Positions 62,240 through 64,000 of a stretch of DNA of 64,000 nt are shown piece after piece (position 1 is the first letter of the stretch; each line of letters starts with the position of its first letter). Made by a program: the position numbers and the translations under genes. The notes below the pieces were generated by a model. That model was given only the letters and a program-made list of their open reading frames with translations, did no database searches and was not told where the DNA came from. The stretch comes from Streptococcus henryi DSM 19005 (GTDB taxonomy: Bacteria > Bacillota > Bacilli > Lactobacillales > Streptococcaceae): contig NZ_AQYA01000032.1 of the NCBI RefSeq assembly GCF_000376985.1, forward strand, positions 62,001 through 126,000. Reading direction: 5' to 3'.

Positions 62240-64000
62240 ATGAGAAAAAAAGTGTTAGCTTGTATTCTTCTGAGCATACTACTAATCAATAGCCTCGTGA
62301 CCCCTATAGCTTATTCACTGGACAACGTGGTACCAAATCCTGATGAGGTAACACAAGTTGAACCAAAAGCAAGCGATGATAGTAGTGAAGAAGAAGATAC
62401 TACAGCTGAGAAATTAGATGTTTCTCTGACGCCCGAAAATCAGGAAGAATCAAGTGATGATTCCAAAGTGACTGAAGAAAATGCCGAAGCAGAGGAAAAG
62501 AAAGAGGTCGCAGAAGAACAACCTCAACAAAAAGCTATCACCAGTCAGGAGGTGACAATTCCTAAAGTAAGCATTTATAAGGAAGGTGATAAAGAAACCA
62601 AAGATATAACAGCAACTTTCAGACTAGTTCAGGAGAGTAATTCTTCTGAATTAGCTAGATGGTCAAGTGATGCAGAATCTCCGAAAGTAGAGTTATCCGT
62701 AGGTACTATCTATCTGCTAAAAGTAGTTGACTTAGATAGTAGCTATGTGAAGCCAGCTGATGTGAAGATTCGCTTAACAGATTCTGGAACATTTGAGAGA
62801 CTGGACGGAGATAATTGGACGACATTTGAAACCTTAGATATTGCGGCAGCCTTTAATAGAAGAGCTCTTCTGCGTGTAGGAGCAAACGGGCCACTATCTC
62901 CTCCGCAAACTGTTAGCGATACTACGATTGCCCCAATCAATAGGCTCCAAATTATCAAAGACATGCCAACCACTTCTAAAGTTGCATTGCTTTCAATTGG
63001 AACCCACAGTCGCTATGCCTATGCTAGTCCAAATAGTGATAATGGACAAAATGAAATTTGGCGTGGTGAATGGGAGCCTCATATCAACTCGGTTATAGCT
63101 GGTGAGGCACCAGGTCATAATGCCTTAACCGTTGAATTTCGCCCTTCAGATCCAAATGCTTCTGGTTATAAGACTAATCCGGATGCTGGATGGAATGCGA
63201 ATGATTTGAGTCTAGAGACAACTACCATGTGGGTTACAGTGAAGTACACTGATGCAGCCTATTATGATGGTCAACTGGTTGATGCTATAGCAACCATTAA
63301 GGTTACCCCATTTAAAAACCGTACCAACAGAAGTCAAAGAAACCCAAATGGAGGTTTTAGCACTTGGGGAAATACCACTTACGCAGATAATGACTATGAT
63401 AAAGCTATTTATTACCCAACCATCCAGATTAGTGGTCTTCTCTTTGGTGGATGGGTTTGGCAAAACGTTAAAGAGTTTGATGTGGATTTGAGCTTCTATG
63501 AAAAGAACTCATCAACGCCGATAACCCTAAAAGGCGGGCTCTTCTCAGATACAGAAGCGACCTATTATACCATCAACTCACTCAACCCACAGTATAACTA
63601 TGAAGATGGTTCAGCCCATGGGCCAGAATATGTCGTTCCAGATTCAGGAACTTACTTGGGTGCTTACAAAACATCTAATTCAAACATCTCTGTAGTTTAT
63701 AAAGGGGATGACAACGCCCAAGGTCGAGAATATAACCAGTATGGTTACAACGGTGGTGACACTAATAGGTGGGGTGGCGATGATGACCATTCAGACAGTC
63801 AAAACTGGTCAAAAAACTCGGTGATGTTCACGACTTCAGACACGCCGAATATCTCCTTTACCATGGGGAACCTCATGCGTAAACCTGGTAAGCGTGCGAC
63901 TGATTTCCCTGACCTGAACTGGGGTCAGCAAGCTAGTTCGGTTTATCGCACTAACTATATCTGGACCACCATTAGTACAGATTCCTTTACTAAAAACAAA
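62240..64000 (+). CDS. Secreted surface protein, partial (second pilus-island adhesin)
   Basis: The frame is open from ATG 62240 to the window end: 587 codons without a stop. GGGAGG stands six bases before the start. Signal peptide MRKKVLACILLSILLINS with cleavage near AYS-LD, then an acidic linker to about residue 95 (EEEDTTAEKLD, EEKKEVAEEQPQ). The rest is beta-rich with many Asn, Thr and Trp, with no family I can name. It has its own copy of the island promoter. It is probably an LPXTG adhesin or ancillary pilin, but its C-terminus is not visible. Confidence 0.75.
   Translation, partial: MRKKVLACILLSILLINSLVTPIAYSLDNVVPNPDEVTQVEPKASDDSSEEEDTTAEKLDVSLTPENQEESSDDSKVTEENAEAEEKKEVAEEQPQQKAITSQEVTIPKVSIYKEGDKETKDITATFRLVQESNSSELARWSSDAESPKVELSVGTIYLLKVVDLDSSYVKPADVKIRLTDSGTFERLDGDNWTTFETLDIAAAFNRRALLRVGANGPLSPPQTVSDTTIAPINRLQIIKDMPTTSKVALLSIGTHSRYAYASPNSDNGQNEIWRGEWEPHINSVIAGEAPGHNALTVEFRPSDPNASGYKTNPDAGWNANDLSLETTTMWVTVKYTDAAYYDGQLVDAIATIKVTPFKNRTNRSQRNPNGGFSTWGNTTYADNDYDKAIYYPTIQISGLLFGGWVWQNVKEFDVDLSFYEKNSSTPITLKGGLFSDTEATYYTINSLNPQYNYEDGSAHGPEYVVPDSGTYLGAYKTSNSNISVVYKGDDNAQGREYNQYGYNGGDTNRWGGDDDHSDSQNWSKNSVMFTTSDTPNISFTMGNLMRKPGKRATDFPDLNWGQQASSVYRTNYIWTTISTDSFTKNK

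Overview
The window reads as a low-GC Firmicute chromosome, almost certainly a Streptococcus of the salivarius group (S. salivarius, S. vestibularis or S. thermophilus-like). The basis is the gene order hisS-aspS, argS/argR-mutS-mutL-ruvA-tag, cinA-recA-spx-ireB-ruvX and nrdD-nrdG, a ComX-type cin-box before cinA, an Rgg-family regulator and an LPXTG/sortase C pilus locus. The species is an inference. Most genes run on the + strand. I see no rRNA, tRNA, CRISPR array or insertion sequence.

Layout. 1-2350: a NUDIX hydrolase and a Fic protein. 2357-12146: a tandem (accreted) integrative region in the 3' end of rpmG (L33). The left unit (2357 to about 9616) has a repressor with repeated operator-like sites, an oriT-like hairpin, a MobT/Rep_trans relaxase, a putative excisionase and a tyrosine integrase. 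The right unit (about 9616-12146) has no integrase and carries an arsenic module (arsR, ArsP-like permease, small thioredoxin, arsC). 12141-28540: rpmG-rpmF, hisS behind a leader with tandem hairpin repeats, aspS, two YitT proteins, a beta-glucoside-type PTS gene behind a LicT/BglG-type antiterminator site, argS, argR, mutS and mutL.

28578-39200: ruvA and tag, then an AT-rich accessory stretch. It begins with an Rgg regulator divergent from a 24-residue Trp-rich peptide. Two homologous 80-residue cationic Gly/Ala-rich peptides follow, then a terminator, then a SpoIIM/DUF95-like membrane protein, an ABC ATPase and two membrane proteins. This looks like a quorum-sensing-controlled bacteriocin locus of the circular or leaderless kind and is the best candidate here for an undescribed system. 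A second secretion-type locus follows: a C39-like lipoprotein, a small secreted Tyr-rich protein, an ABC permease and an ABC ATPase.

39350-50520: housekeeping genes cinA, recA, spx, ireB-like, ruvX, a DUF1292 gene, a large membrane protein, and nrdD with tandem NrdR boxes. After a multi-hairpin element come a small basic protein, an oxidoreductase, an acetyltransferase and nrdG. A cluster of DnaA boxes lies at 50606-50800. 50817-64000: yaaA, a TetR regulator, then a pilus island: a coiled-coil protein, signal peptidase I, a 1718-residue LPXTG adhesin, the major pilin, sortase C, and the start of a second surface protein. The promoter regions before the island and before that last gene are near copies of each other.

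Several short dispersed repeats occur: a MITE-like inverted-repeat family (four copies), a second repeat (two copies), and an 11-mer, AATAGCAGAGC, found ten times in 64 kb.
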